In this document: one piece after another, positions 5,925 to 14,553 of the stretch
Layout of the letters: each line of letters begins with the position of its first letter
Position numbering within the stretch: position 1 is the stretch's first letter
Assembly (NCBI GenBank): GCA_958419945.1
Contig: CATZIC010000048.1
Span: forward strand, 1-15,695
Origin: an uncultured Clostridia bacterium
GTDB lineage: Bacteria; Bacillota; Clostridia; Christensenellales; Borkfalkiaceae
Length of the DNA: 15,695 nt
Reading direction: 5' to 3'
Notes under the pieces: generated by a model
The model's database searches: none
What the model saw: only the letters and a program-made list of their open reading frames with translations
Told to the model about the DNA's origin: nothing
Translations under genes and position numbers: made by a program

Positions 5925-6293
5925 ATGAAAAAAAGCACAGTTGTGGCAGAGAGATTGAAAAAGTTGCGTGAGGGATCGCACCTATCGCAAGCCAAGCTCG
6001 CTGAACAGTTTGAGGGAGTAATGCAAAGCGCAGTTTACCGCTATGAAAGCGCAGAGTCCTTCCCCCCGTATAGCGTGCTTATGCAGTATGCGGATTTCTT
6101 CGATGTTTCCCTTGACTACATTTTTGGAAGAACGGACAACCCACAAGGCAAGCTCTATAAGCACCAACCGAAAATCGTTATCGAGGACGAGCGTATGCAA
6201 GACTTTATTGAAATGTGCTTCGACCCGAACACCGAAGCAAATGCCAAGCTTAAGCAAGCCCTGTTATCACTATTGGAGGAACAGAAAAAATGA
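5925..6293 (+). CDS. XRE-family (Cro/CI-like) helix-turn-helix regulator
   Basis: 122 residues. Residues about 8-65 form an HTH_3 domain: RLKKLREGSHLSQAKLAEQF as helices 1-2, then the QSAVYRYESAESFPPYSVL turn and the LDYIFGRTDNP end typical of Clostridia XRE regulators. The C-terminal part (about 80-122) is acidic and helical, perhaps a dimerization region. GGGAGTGG precedes ATG. Its stop overlaps the recombinase start (ATGA), so the two are translationally coupled. It probably represses its own operon, holding recombinase low while the element is integrated. Confidence 0.92.
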   Translation: MKKSTVVAERLKKLREGSHLSQAKLAEQFEGVMQSAVYRYESAESFPPYSVLMQYADFFDVSLDYIFGRTDNPQGKLYKHQPKIVIEDERMQDFIEMCFDPNTEANAKLKQALLSLLEEQKK

Positions 6294-7690
6294 GAGCAGT
6301 TATATACGCAAGATTTTCTTCCGAGAAGCAAAACGAAGCGAGTATTGAAGGTCAGCTTCGTGAGTGTCTTGATTATGCGAAATATAATGGCATTGAAGTA
6401 ATAGGTGAGTATATCGACAGAGCCGTTTCCGCAAAGACGGACAACCGCCCCGATTTTCAAAGAATGATTAAGGACAGCTATAAAAACGCTTTCGATACCG
6501 TTCTTGTTTGGAAATTAGACCGTTTTGCCCGTAACCGTTACGACTCCGCATATTATAAAAACATACTGAAAAAGAACGGCGTTCGTGTGATCTCCGCAAA
6601 AGAAAGTATATCGCAAGGCGCAGACGGCATTTTGCTTGAGTCCATATTAGAGGGCTACGCCGAGTATTATTCTGCGGAGCTTTCGGAAAAGGTACGCCGA
6701 GGAATGACCGAAAACGCATTGAAAGCGAGAAGCAACGGCGTTCGCGCTCCGTTCGGTTATTACGTTGACGAGAACGACCAATACCAGATTGATGAGGGCA
6801 AAGCCCCTATTGTAAAAGAGATTTTTACGCTCTATGCCGACGGAAAGAAGATAACGGAAATCGTTGAAATTATGAAAGCCCGTGGCGTTCAAAATCGCGG
6901 CTACACGATGAATTATAACGCTATCTTCCGTATTCTTACCAATCGCAAGTATATAGGTGAGTACAAATTCGGTGACGTGGTTATTCCTAACGGAATGCCC
7001 GCTATCGTTGACGAGGATATTTTCAACAAGATACAAGCCCGTATGAAGCGTAACAAAAAAGCCCCTGCTATGCACAGGAGCGAGGACGATGTGATTGAAG
7101 AATTGGCAGACCGTATTTTTGACTTGCAAAACTCCGAAACTCACGCTTCGGTTTCTATTCAAGCACAGATTGCCGAGGTTGACAAAAAGCTGAATAACCT
7201 TATAGAAGCTATGGCGCAAGGTATTTTCTCGCAAGCTACGAAAAAGGTTCTTGACGATTTAGAGGAACAGAAGAAAAACCTTGAAATCGAGCTTTTCAGA
7301 ACCGAGGTTAAAAATCCGCTTCTCACAAAAGAGCAGATTTTGTTCTCGCTTTACAATTACCGCAAGTTAGACCTTACCACTACAAACGGCAGACAACGCC
7401 TAATTGACGGCTTTGTAAATTCGATTTATCTCTATGACGACCACTTTATAATCACTTTCAACTACAAAAATCAATCCAAAACCGTGAGTTTTGATGAAGT
7501 AAATAGTTCGTCTTTAACATCAACGGGGTCACCAGATGGTGTTGTAACAATTTTGTTACAACACTTTTTCGTTTTTGTAAAAATATTGCCGAAAGATATG
7601 CCGATAATTATAAAAACATATAGCGAATTGCAGAGACGCAAAAAAGGAGCCCGAAGGCTAAGCCCAAGGGTTCCTTTTTTATACTTTTAA
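6290..7690 (+). CDS. Large serine recombinase (integrase), lacking the zinc-ribbon segment
   Basis: 466 residues. The resolvase domain (about 1-150) starts RAVIYARFSSEKQ with nucleophile Ser10 and carries WKLDRFARNRYD. The recombinase domain (PF07508, about 155-255) contains APFGYYVDEN. In this family a zinc beta-ribbon with two CxxC pairs normally follows. Here RNKKAPAMHRSEDD (about 254-267) runs straight into VIEELADRIFDLQN, the start of the C-terminal coiled coil, and no CxxC pair exists. The family-like body ends near residue 415 (DEVNSSSLTSTGSP). The last 50 or so residues read through a terminator hairpin and look non-native. It would catalyse integration and excision of the element. 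Activity is uncertain because of the missing segment. Confidence 0.9.
   Translation: MRAVIYARFSSEKQNEASIEGQLRECLDYAKYNGIEVIGEYIDRAVSAKTDNRPDFQRMIKDSYKNAFDTVLVWKLDRFARNRYDSAYYKNILKKNGVRVISAKESISQGADGILLESILEGYAEYYSAELSEKVRRGMTENALKARSNGVRAPFGYYVDENDQYQIDEGKAPIVKEIFTLYADGKKITEIVEIMKARGVQNRGYTMNYNAIFRILTNRKYIGEYKFGDVVIPNGMPAIVDEDIFNKIQARMKRNKKAPAMHRSEDDVIEELADRIFDLQNSETHASVSIQAQIAEVDKKLNNLIEAMAQGIFSQATKKVLDDLEEQKKNLEIELFRTEVKNPLLTKEQILFSLYNYRKLDLTTTNGRQRLIDGFVNSIYLYDDHFIITFNYKNQSKTVSFDEVNSSSLTSTGSPDGVVTILLQHFFVFVKILPKDMPIIIKTYSELQRRKKGARRLSPRVPFLYF
7539..7569 (+). terminator. Terminator inside the 3' end of the recombinase ORF
   Basis: GTGTTGTAACA (7539-7549) and TGTTACAACAC (7554-7564) form a perfect 11-bp stem with a 4-nt loop, followed by TTTTT (7565-7569). 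It should stop the XRE-recombinase transcript, yet it lies about 120 nt before the ORF stop codon. It probably marks the natural right end of the element's coding part. Confidence 0.85.
7640..7681. terminator. Bidirectional terminator between recombinase and giant lipoprotein gene
   Basis: AAAAAAGGAGCCC (7640-7652) pairs with GGGTTCCTTTTTT (7668-7680), with one G-T wobble, and encloses a small GGC/GCC hairpin. Both strands end in at least six T. It most likely serves the leftward lipoprotein gene ending at 7734. Confidence 0.88.
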
Positions 7691-7719
7691 ACAACTGCCT
7701 ATTAAAACGTGCGGTTGTT
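7690..7719. repeat. 9-bp inverted repeat near the right junction
   Basis: AACAACTGC (7690-7698) pairs with GCGGTTGTT (7711-7719) around a 12-nt loop. It lies between the recombinase stop and the lipoprotein stop. It may be part of the 3' UTR of the lipoprotein mRNA; an attachment-site role is possible but unsupported. Confidence 0.4.
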
Positions 7720-7733
7720 AATTGCTTTGAGAA

Positions 7734-10700
7734 CTATTTCTCGATTTTTTGTTCGGGTAAAGTTCTATTACCTAAAACAAGGGTGTAACCGACATTCTTT
7801 AGTACGGAATCGCACAAAGTCTGACGGCTGTCGGTGTCGGAAATAAAGGATTTCGCTTCGACGTTTACGTTTCCTAAATCGATATTGCCTTTGTTTGCTG
7901 CCAAAACTATCATGCCTTTGCCTTCGGTGTTGGTGTTTATAATTCTGCCAAGCACGTTTGTGCCGGTTGCTTCGTCATACATACCGTCGTCGATAAGGGT
8001 AATGCCTCTATCGCCGTTATATCCGTTATAGGAATACAAAACGAAGTCAAAGCCGTTAAGGTCAAGGTTATGACCGTTAAGGTTTAAGGTAATTGTTTCT
8101 GCGCAAATGTAGATATTTTGCGTTAAAGTTACGTCTTTATCAAGGGTTATTTCTGCGAATGCGAGTGACTTACAGCAGTTATATACACCGTAGTGAACGT
8201 ACATTCCGTTAACTTCGGTTTGCGTGCTCCACCAACCGTCATGCTTATAGTACGTGTCGCCTTCGGTCATACCGCAAACCTGACAAACGCTTACGGTACC
8301 GTCTTCTACGCAATTTTCACCTAAGCAGGTGGTTACAAAATCATGCCTTTCGGAAGTATCGTTCTGCGTCATAGTCCACATACCGTTTTCTTTGTAGAAA
8401 TGAATGTAGGTTTGCGTACATTCAGCATGTTTATACCAGTTGAGGTTCATTGACGTGCCGTCGTTGTTAATATTAACGCTAAGCGTATCGTCGCCTTCAA
8501 AGTAGAGCTCTAAGTGGTCTTCGCCATATTCGTAATGGTAGATATCCGCACGACCGGCTATTCCGCTTAAAGAGGACAAATCATAAGGGATTTCGCCGAG
8601 AACTTCGGAATAGTCCGCAAAGGATTCGTCATAGTGGAAATTATATCTGTCAAGCTGACCGTTTTCGTAATAATAGTAAATATTACCATAGTAGCTCTCG
8701 TTTCCGACTGTGCTGAATTCATATCTCAAGACGTTCATATCGCCGCAAGCGGGGCAGGAACTAATTTCTTGATGGATATAGCTCAACTGGCTGAAGGTAT
8801 AAGGAGTTTGCATAGTACCATTGGCTTTATTAAACCAAGAATTTGCGGTTGCCTCGGTTACGTCGCTTTCGCCGTTAAGATTCCAATGAGACCAAGTACT
8901 TGTATAGTGATGTCCTTCGAATGCGTAAGTAACGCTTGTAATCCAGGTCATTTCCTCGGTCTTGTGGTCGATGACGCCGACTTTTATCATAACGTTTTGT
9001 TTACAACCGTTAGCGTCGTGAGTATACCAGGTGTACTCATAATATTTGACGTTACAGGTAACGCACATACGTTCTTCCAATCTGCCGTAATAGAATCCTT
9101 TCGTATCTACGCCGAGTGCCGCTATGGTATTTACGTCACACTCTACGCTATTAACGTGTTCCATATCGTGGTTTCCCGCTTCTTTGGATATATAAGTATA
9201 TCCGCAGCAAACGCAGGTGCTCTTTGTGATCGTGTGTTCGGGATAACCGGCAATTTCGATACTTTCCTGTATCTGGTGGTGAGACTGTGTGGTAAAGTTA
9301 TTTTCCTTTCCGCAGGTAGTACAAACGCCCATTACCTGTATGCCGTCTTCGCAAGTAACCGATCCCGGCAACAATTCTGCGGTGTAATCGTAAGTGTGCG
9401 GCGTATCACGCTGTGCCTTTTTGGTTTCTACGTTGTAATAGAAATTAAAGTACATTCCCCCGTTTTGGGTCTCGGTACGCTGCTCGCCTGCGACGTTATA
9501 ATAAGTCGTGGTAACTTCGCCGAAGGCATTAAGGCTAACGGAATACCAGTTAGTACATTCTTGGCTATAAGAAAGTTGCAATACGTCCATAACGCCGTTA
9601 TCTGCATCGACTTTCATTTGTTTTACCGCATATTCCATACCGCTAATTTCCGATTGAGTCAGAACGTAGTAAGCGTTTGCGCCCTCTTCTACGTATTCGA
9701 TGGAATATGTTTCATTATTCCAATAGGTATAACTGCAGGTTAATTTGCTAAGGAAGGAACTATCACTGATTGCGGTGTCTTCGGTTTCAACGGCGGTGTT
9801 GCAAAGAAGATGAGCCACACCGTGAATCATGCAAAATTCGGTATCGGACGTGGTATAGTTGCCATTACTGGGTTTGACATAATCTTTTTTACCATTCATT
9901 GAAATGCCGAACATAGAACCGTCGAAGAGGTATTCAACGTCAAAGCCGGTCATCAAACCTGCTTCATCGAGAACGGGTGCGAAATCAAGATTGAAGATAG
10001 TGTCTGCCGCGACGAATTCTTCGCCGTTCATGCCACCAACCAAGAGGGCTACGGTAGCCTTGTTTTGTACAGACCAATCCGCCGTGAGTTGGAATACGGG
10101 TGCGCCATCACCGAGGTTTACGTAAGCAACCAAGGTGCTGTTTGCGATATTCCAAGTAAGGTTAATAGGCATTGCGGTTTCGCCTGCGGGAACCATTACG
10201 GTCAAATTGCCGTTTGCGTTGGTTGCAGTAAGATCGATAAAGTTCTGGATACCCATTGCGCCGACTTTCAAGGTAAACTGTCCGTTGAATGCGGTTGCAA
10301 CGAGGTTAACCATTTCGGTTTGGGTTACGACGGTTTCGCCATTTTCGCTCTGGGAAGGAACTTCCATACCGACGATAAGACCAAACGTTCCACTCTGTTT
10401 GTCGGTGTATAGGCTTCCGTAATATCCCATTGCTTTGCCGCTTATCTGTACGTTGTTTGCATTGAAGGAAGCGTTAATTTGCGCAACTATTGCGCTTGCC
10501 TGTTCGTATATAGCGCCGAAAGAGAAACCTTCGGTCATATCTACGTTAAAGCCGAACTTCTGATCGGCAACGGTTACTTTAACGTCTGCCATAAGGCTTC
10601 CGTCGGTAGTTATTACGAGTGAAACTGCGTCCTTGTATTTGACGAGCATTGCGCTTACCATATCAAGGAAGGTAGGCTGAGCAGGTGTTTCTTCTGTAGG

Positions 10701-13289
10701 AGTTTCTTCCACTGCTCCTTCTGCAAGAGGCTTCTGTTCGGTGGGAACGGTAGGAGCGGTTTCGCCTGTTGAAGGAGTGCTGGGATCTGCGGGTTTTGGG
10801 TTAGCCTGCATTAACATCGTCAAAGCGTCGTTTACGGTCATTTGATCCATCATTACGATAACCTGGCCGACCATCTGTTCAACCATCTGCTGTGCTTCGG
10901 CTTCGGTAATGCCCTGCGACATAGCGATAATGCCTGCAAGTTTCATATCGCCCATGGTGGCGAGCATCTGCTCCACGTCTATAGGCTGACCGCCGGAGAT
11001 TTGCGCAACGGTTTCGATAAGTGCGTAAACGTCCTCCATCGTTATGCCGTAAGGTGCCAACAGCTGACTGATATATTCTATTGCGCCGTTGACCGTCATA
11101 TCGGGGACGAGGGTTAAGGTTTGCTTAATGGAAGTACTTGTTCCTTCGCCGATAACAGCGTCCGCAAACTGCGTCAAAGTCATTAACGCATATTTGTTTA
11201 AGGTGCTTTCTACCTTTGCAAAATTAAGTGTATAAGTGGTTACGCCGTTTTCCGCGGTAACTTTATCGAAACAATTTTTAAGGATAAAGTTTACCATCGT
11301 CGTATCGGGCGCTACGGTGCCGAGGTTCTGAAGTGCTTCGGCTATCGCAAGAATTTGCTGCTGGATTTCCGTGGTGTTAATCTGAACTTCTTCAAGCGTG
11401 GTTAATTGCATCAATAAAGAAGCAACCATTTTTACGGGCTGAGGAACGTCGTTTGAGTTCGTAAGGTACTCCATGGCCTTTTCAATATTTATTATAACGT
11501 TGCTGTCGCCGTCGGTATCGCTTACGTTCAAGCCGTAAAGTGTGTCGTTTTCAAGAGTAAAATAAACAGCATCCTGAGCGGTAAAATTGAGTTCCCGAAC
11601 TTTCGCAAAATCCAAACTTTCAAGATTGTCAAGTTTCGCAATCTTACAAACCATGTTCATGGAGCCTTTAACGTTTTGAATGTCGGAAAAGTCGAACTTT
11701 AAGTTAAGCTGTTCAAGATAGTAAACTTCGTATACAACTTTCGTGCTTTCCAAAGTATTGTTTACGTAATTGTTTTCGGTGACTTTCTGAACGAACGTCG
11801 TTCCGTCAAGGTTAAAGAATACGCCTTCGCCGAAAGCTTGCTGTAACATTTCGCCAAGACCGGGCACGGTAATGGTTGTGCCGCTACCTGCGGGCAATAC
11901 CTCTAGGTAACTATCACCGCAGCGATTGCAGGTGTATTTGCCTTCGCCGTTTTCGGTTTCGGTCGGGAAGGTTATAATTTCATAACTATAGTCGTGGCCG
12001 AGTGCGGGTAGGTATTCTCTGAATTCGTCACCGCAATCGATACAAGCGTAAGTCAATTCACCGGCTTCCGTGCAAGTAGGCTCGATGGTATTAACCACTC
12101 TGTATACGCAGGTGTGCGCGAAAAATTCTTCGGCTTCGTCTTTGGTAATGGTTTCGGAAGTAACAGTGTCGGATACGTTTGCGCCGGTAACGGTATCAAC
12201 AACCTTTACGCTTTCGACGGATTCCGCAGATTCAACGGTAACCTGAGTGTCGTTTGCGCCGACGACTATGTTCTGTACGGTTGCGGTTTTGGTAACTTCT
12301 ACTTTAGCGCCTTTGGCGGTTTCCGCTACGACGATATTTGCAACGCTTCCTTCAACCTGTACTTTTGCGGAAGCTTTCATTTCCACTTTAGATACGGTCG
12401 CGTTATTAGCAACGGATACGTTAGCGGATTCATTGCTAACCGTTACGCTGTTAACGTTACCTTGAACTTCTACTTCAGCAGGGGCTTTAAGGTCGATTTT
12501 TAAGACCTCTGCGCCCTCTTTAACGCTTACCTGTAAGGTTTTGCCTGCGGCCTGCGCCAAAGTTTCTTTAACGTCGAGTTTTGCAACTTCGCCGTAAATT
12601 TGAACGTTTGCGGCTGCGTTAACGGTAAGGTCGCCTTTAACCTTTGCTTCTTTAGCAACGTTAACCTTTGCACCTACTGCGCTTTCGCTGATGGAAAGAT
12701 TCGTAAGTTCTGCGCCTTTGCCGACGTCAAGGAAGCCGTTACCTGCAAGCGTTACGTCGAAAACTTCGGATTTTTCGATCTTAACGTGAGTGTCGGATTT
12801 TATAGTGCAGTTGCCGCTGAGCGTGGAATTGTTCATTCTTATAGTCTGGCTTGCAGCTTCCATTTCGAAGTTAACGTCTTCGGAGACGGTAACGCCTTCG
12901 AATTCAACGTCGCCGTTAGGTACGGATACGTTTACGTTTCCGCCCTTAATCGTGCCATTTTTAAAAGCTACCAGGCAAGCCTCTTCGCTACTTTCGATAG
13001 TGAGGGTACGGCCGTTAAGGTCAAGCGTGTGGCCTGCAAGATCCAAAGTAGTGGCATATTCAAGTTTAACTTCGTTTTTGCCACCCTTGCCTGCTTTTTC
13101 ATCTGCGTCGGATAAGGTGTAATCACCTTCTAAAACGTAGGTCGCAAGTTTCGTGTAGAAAATGCTGTCTTTTGCGGCTTGGTCTTTATTGGAACCGCAG
13201 CCTACTGCGCCGAAAATACAAACGCAGAATATTAAAGATAACAAACCTACAACAGAGATCTTTGCAAATTTTTGAGTTTTTGCTTTCAT
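7734..13289 (-). CDS. Giant beta-helix and CxxCG surface lipoprotein (1851 aa)
   Basis: A signal peptide with lipobox AVGC (about residues 29-32) should anchor it to the outer membrane face. Residues about 75-375 look like a pectin-lyase-like beta-helix: TLDLAGHTLDLNGRTLTI, then degenerate repeats of about 20 residues such as VQVEGSVANIVV. Next come CxxCG modules (CIDCG about 415, CNRCG about 452), a long domain with alternating beta segments (about 470-830), a Pro/Thr/Glu linker (about 830-875), and further beta-rich domains with more CxxC pairs (about 1320, 1365, 1410, 1512, 1675). The C-terminus (about 1730-1750) repeats the helix motif as LNLNGHNLDLNG. GGAGG precedes ATG. The gene stands alone under a clear promoter. 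Adhesion or polymer binding is plausible; no catalytic motif is seen. Confidence 0.92.
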   Translation of the reverse strand: MKAKTQKFAKISVVGLLSLIFCVCIFGAVGCGSNKDQAAKDSIFYTKLATYVLEGDYTLSDADEKAGKGGKNEVKLEYATTLDLAGHTLDLNGRTLTIESSEEACLVAFKNGTIKGGNVNVSVPNGDVEFEGVTVSEDVNFEMEAASQTIRMNNSTLSGNCTIKSDTHVKIEKSEVFDVTLAGNGFLDVGKGAELTNLSISESAVGAKVNVAKEAKVKGDLTVNAAANVQIYGEVAKLDVKETLAQAAGKTLQVSVKEGAEVLKIDLKAPAEVEVQGNVNSVTVSNESANVSVANNATVSKVEMKASAKVQVEGSVANIVVAETAKGAKVEVTKTATVQNIVVGANDTQVTVESAESVESVKVVDTVTGANVSDTVTSETITKDEAEEFFAHTCVYRVVNTIEPTCTEAGELTYACIDCGDEFREYLPALGHDYSYEIITFPTETENGEGKYTCNRCGDSYLEVLPAGSGTTITVPGLGEMLQQAFGEGVFFNLDGTTFVQKVTENNYVNNTLESTKVVYEVYYLEQLNLKFDFSDIQNVKGSMNMVCKIAKLDNLESLDFAKVRELNFTAQDAVYFTLENDTLYGLNVSDTDGDSNVIINIEKAMEYLTNSNDVPQPVKMVASLLMQLTTLEEVQINTTEIQQQILAIAEALQNLGTVAPDTTMVNFILKNCFDKVTAENGVTTYTLNFAKVESTLNKYALMTLTQFADAVIGEGTSTSIKQTLTLVPDMTVNGAIEYISQLLAPYGITMEDVYALIETVAQISGGQPIDVEQMLATMGDMKLAGIIAMSQGITEAEAQQMVEQMVGQVIVMMDQMTVNDALTMLMQANPKPADPSTPSTGETAPTVPTEQKPLAEGAVEETPTEETPAQPTFLDMVSAMLVKYKDAVSLVITTDGSLMADVKVTVADQKFGFNVDMTEGFSFGAIYEQASAIVAQINASFNANNVQISGKAMGYYGSLYTDKQSGTFGLIVGMEVPSQSENGETVVTQTEMVNLVATAFNGQFTLKVGAMGIQNFIDLTATNANGNLTVMVPAGETAMPINLTWNIANSTLVAYVNLGDGAPVFQLTADWSVQNKATVALLVGGMNGEEFVAADTIFNLDFAPVLDEAGLMTGFDVEYLFDGSMFGISMNGKKDYVKPSNGNYTTSDTEFCMIHGVAHLLCNTAVETEDTAISDSSFLSKLTCSYTYWNNETYSIEYVEEGANAYYVLTQSEISGMEYAVKQMKVDADNGVMDVLQLSYSQECTNWYSVSLNAFGEVTTTYYNVAGEQRTETQNGGMYFNFYYNVETKKAQRDTPHTYDYTAELLPGSVTCEDGIQVMGVCTTCGKENNFTTQSHHQIQESIEIAGYPEHTITKSTCVCCGYTYISKEAGNHDMEHVNSVECDVNTIAALGVDTKGFYYGRLEERMCVTCNVKYYEYTWYTHDANGCKQNVMIKVGVIDHKTEEMTWITSVTYAFEGHHYTSTWSHWNLNGESDVTEATANSWFNKANGTMQTPYTFSQLSYIHQEISSCPACGDMNVLRYEFSTVGNESYYGNIYYYYENGQLDRYNFHYDESFADYSEVLGEIPYDLSSLSGIAGRADIYHYEYGEDHLELYFEGDDTLSVNINNDGTSMNLNWYKHAECTQTYIHFYKENGMWTMTQNDTSERHDFVTTCLGENCVEDGTVSVCQVCGMTEGDTYYKHDGWWSTQTEVNGMYVHYGVYNCCKSLAFAEITLDKDVTLTQNIYICAETITLNLNGHNLDLNGFDFVLYSYNGYNGDRGITLIDDGMYDEATGTNVLGRIINTNTEGKGMIVLAANKGNIDLGNVNVEAKSFISDTDSRQTLCDSVLKNVGYTLVLGNRTLPEQKIEK

Positions 13290-13457
13290 AGAATTCCTCC
13301 GTTAATTAGTTTACGAGATTGATAATACGCGCGTGCAACCTTCTTTATTGCAATTAGGTGTTTTTTGGACAAATCGCTATTTTAAGATTAAGCAATTTTC
13401 TAATCCGTTTACGCCCGAAAGCTATTGCCATTGCATGCACGCAAATACAGCAGTAAT

Positions 13458-13486
13458 AGTGTATTCTAATTTATTTATTATGTCAA
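13458..13486 (-). promoter_or_regulatory. Promoter of the giant lipoprotein gene
   Basis: On the leftward strand there is a perfect -35 TTGACA (13481-13486), a 17-nt spacer and -10 TACACT (13458-13463). The start near 13451 gives a 5' leader of about 160 nt, long enough for post-transcriptional control. Confidence 0.8.
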
Positions 13487-13628
13487 CCTTATTATCGTAT
13501 AAAGTTAAAATATATTCCTTATAAATACAAAAAATATTCCAAAAAACGACAACTCGTTTTGATTAAAACGTCTGCCGAAATATTGCAAAAAAACATGGCT
13601 TTTTGTTGTAATTTTTGCTAAACTTAGG

Positions 13629-13650
13629 AAAAAGTCGGGCTATAGGCCCG
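13629..13650 (-). terminator. Terminator after the GNAT gene
   Basis: On the leftward strand CGGGCC-TATA-GCCCG (13650 to 13636) is followed by ACTTTTTCC. It lies about 42 nt past the stop of the acetyltransferase at 13692. Confidence 0.8.
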
Positions 13651-13691
13651 TTATCGCATGTTTTGCAAATTTTTATAAGTGTCCAAAACCA

Positions 13692-14456
13692 TTAGCGCTT
13701 GATTGTATAGTCGCAAGGTTTTGCGGTTACCTCCACCCAAGCGGGCGTAAATCCGCTTTTTATAGCGTTTCTTACCGATTTCACGTTAGACCAGGCAGAA
13801 CAGTAAAAAGGAACCTTTCCATGGTCGAAAGTAAGCAGCGCAAGGCGGTTAGTAAGTGCCGAACCTACTCCACGCCCCCTATAATCGCTAAGTACGTCCA
13901 CGCCGATTTGCCACATATCCTCGCAATCGGCAGAGCACCCGGCTAACCCAATAAGTTTGTTTTTATCGTATGCGCCCACGGCAATTACGTCCAAATGCTT
14001 TCTGTCCGAGCAAAGCGCGTTACTCCACTTAGGAAGATATAAATTTGCAAACTCATCCGGATTTAAAATGCGAAGTTCGTATTCGCAATCTATCTGCGCA
14101 TTAAAAATTTTATCTTTATCCGGTAAAAAGTAGTCCGCCATGTGGTAAATTCGTGCATTCCGCTTTTTCAAAATATTGTTAAGTTCGTATAAAAGCGGTG
14201 TTTCGAAAAAAGCGTAAATGCTTTTTTCGGTGCTTAAAAATTCCTTAAGCTCGGGCAAAAGCCCCCTTTCGGCGCACGCAACGATATTGTTTCCGTATGA
14301 AACCAAGTTTAGAATATGCGGAAGCGAAAGATATTTTCTCGCATTAACGGACGGCAACGACTCTACTACAACGTTTTCGGTTTTTAAAAAGTCTTCAGGT
14401 TGGCAGCTACAGTCATAAGCCGACTGCTTTAACGCTATTTCTTTTATTCTATCCAT
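13692..14456 (-). CDS. GNAT-family N-acetyltransferase
   Basis: 254 residues from the ATG at 14454-14456, chosen because AAAAAGGAAATT precedes it; a TTG 72 nt upstream lacks a ribosome site. It would transfer an acetyl group from acetyl-CoA to an amine. The C-terminal half holds the GNAT core: strand IAVGAYDKNKLIGLAG, then WQIGVDVLSDYRGRGVG with the acetyl-CoA pyrophosphate-binding loop RGRGVGSA (about 190-200), then a final NVKSVRNAIKSGF helix typical of the family. The N-terminal half (about 1-130), with a YDCSCQPEDF segment, is shared by a Clostridia GNAT subgroup of unknown substrate (recollection). It follows the phosphatase gene by 97 nt and is probably co-transcribed. Confidence 0.9.
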   Translation of the reverse strand: MDRIKEIALKQSAYDCSCQPEDFLKTENVVVESLPSVNARKYLSLPHILNLVSYGNNIVACAERGLLPELKEFLSTEKSIYAFFETPLLYELNNILKKRNARIYHMADYFLPDKDKIFNAQIDCEYELRILNPDEFANLYLPKWSNALCSDRKHLDVIAVGAYDKNKLIGLAGCSADCEDMWQIGVDVLSDYRGRGVGSALTNRLALLTFDHGKVPFYCSAWSNVKSVRNAIKSGFTPAWVEVTAKPCDYTIKR

Positions 14457-14553
14457 AATTTCCTTTTTAAGCGGAAGCTTGAACCATTTTCGGTAATAAC
14501 CAAGGCTTCCATTGCTTATAAATGGCAAACCTGTCTTTACTTATGTCTTAAAA

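Larger units (their letters stand above)
190..7570. mobile_element. Putative integrative mobilizable element (IME), ends approximate
   Basis: A serine recombinase sits at the right end. A mobilization operon (mobC, MOBP relaxase, accessory coiled-coil protein) sits at the left end. Between them lie three DNA-binding regulators and one lipoprotein cargo gene. No VirB4, VirD4 or other type IV secretion genes are seen, so it should need a helper conjugation system. The left end is placed after the hairpin at 157-185 and the right end near the terminator at 7539-7569. I found no clear direct repeat marking attL and attR, which is unsurprising because large serine recombinases use short core sites. 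Exact ends are inference. Confidence 0.7.
13290..13691. other. 402-nt non-coding region upstream of the giant lipoprotein gene
   Basis: It holds the leftward promoter (13458-13486), a leader of about 160 nt ending in the GGAGG site, and the terminator of the acetyltransferase gene (13629-13650). A 63-codon rightward reading frame here has no ribosome site and no family-like sequence. The leader shows no riboswitch I can recognise. Confidence 0.7.

Noticed and set aside
6647..7234. 195-codon leftward frame opposite the recombinase
   Set aside because: It is antisense to conserved resolvase and recombinase domains, with no ribosome site and no recognisable motif.
8634..9743. 369-codon rightward frame inside the giant lipoprotein gene
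   Set aside because: It is antisense to a gene with a clear signal peptide, ribosome site and domains. The protein is a hydrophobic, family-less translation typical of an opposite-strand shadow.
13333..13524. 63-codon rightward frame in the leader of the giant lipoprotein gene
   Set aside because: It lacks a ribosome site, overlaps the leftward promoter and has no conserved features.
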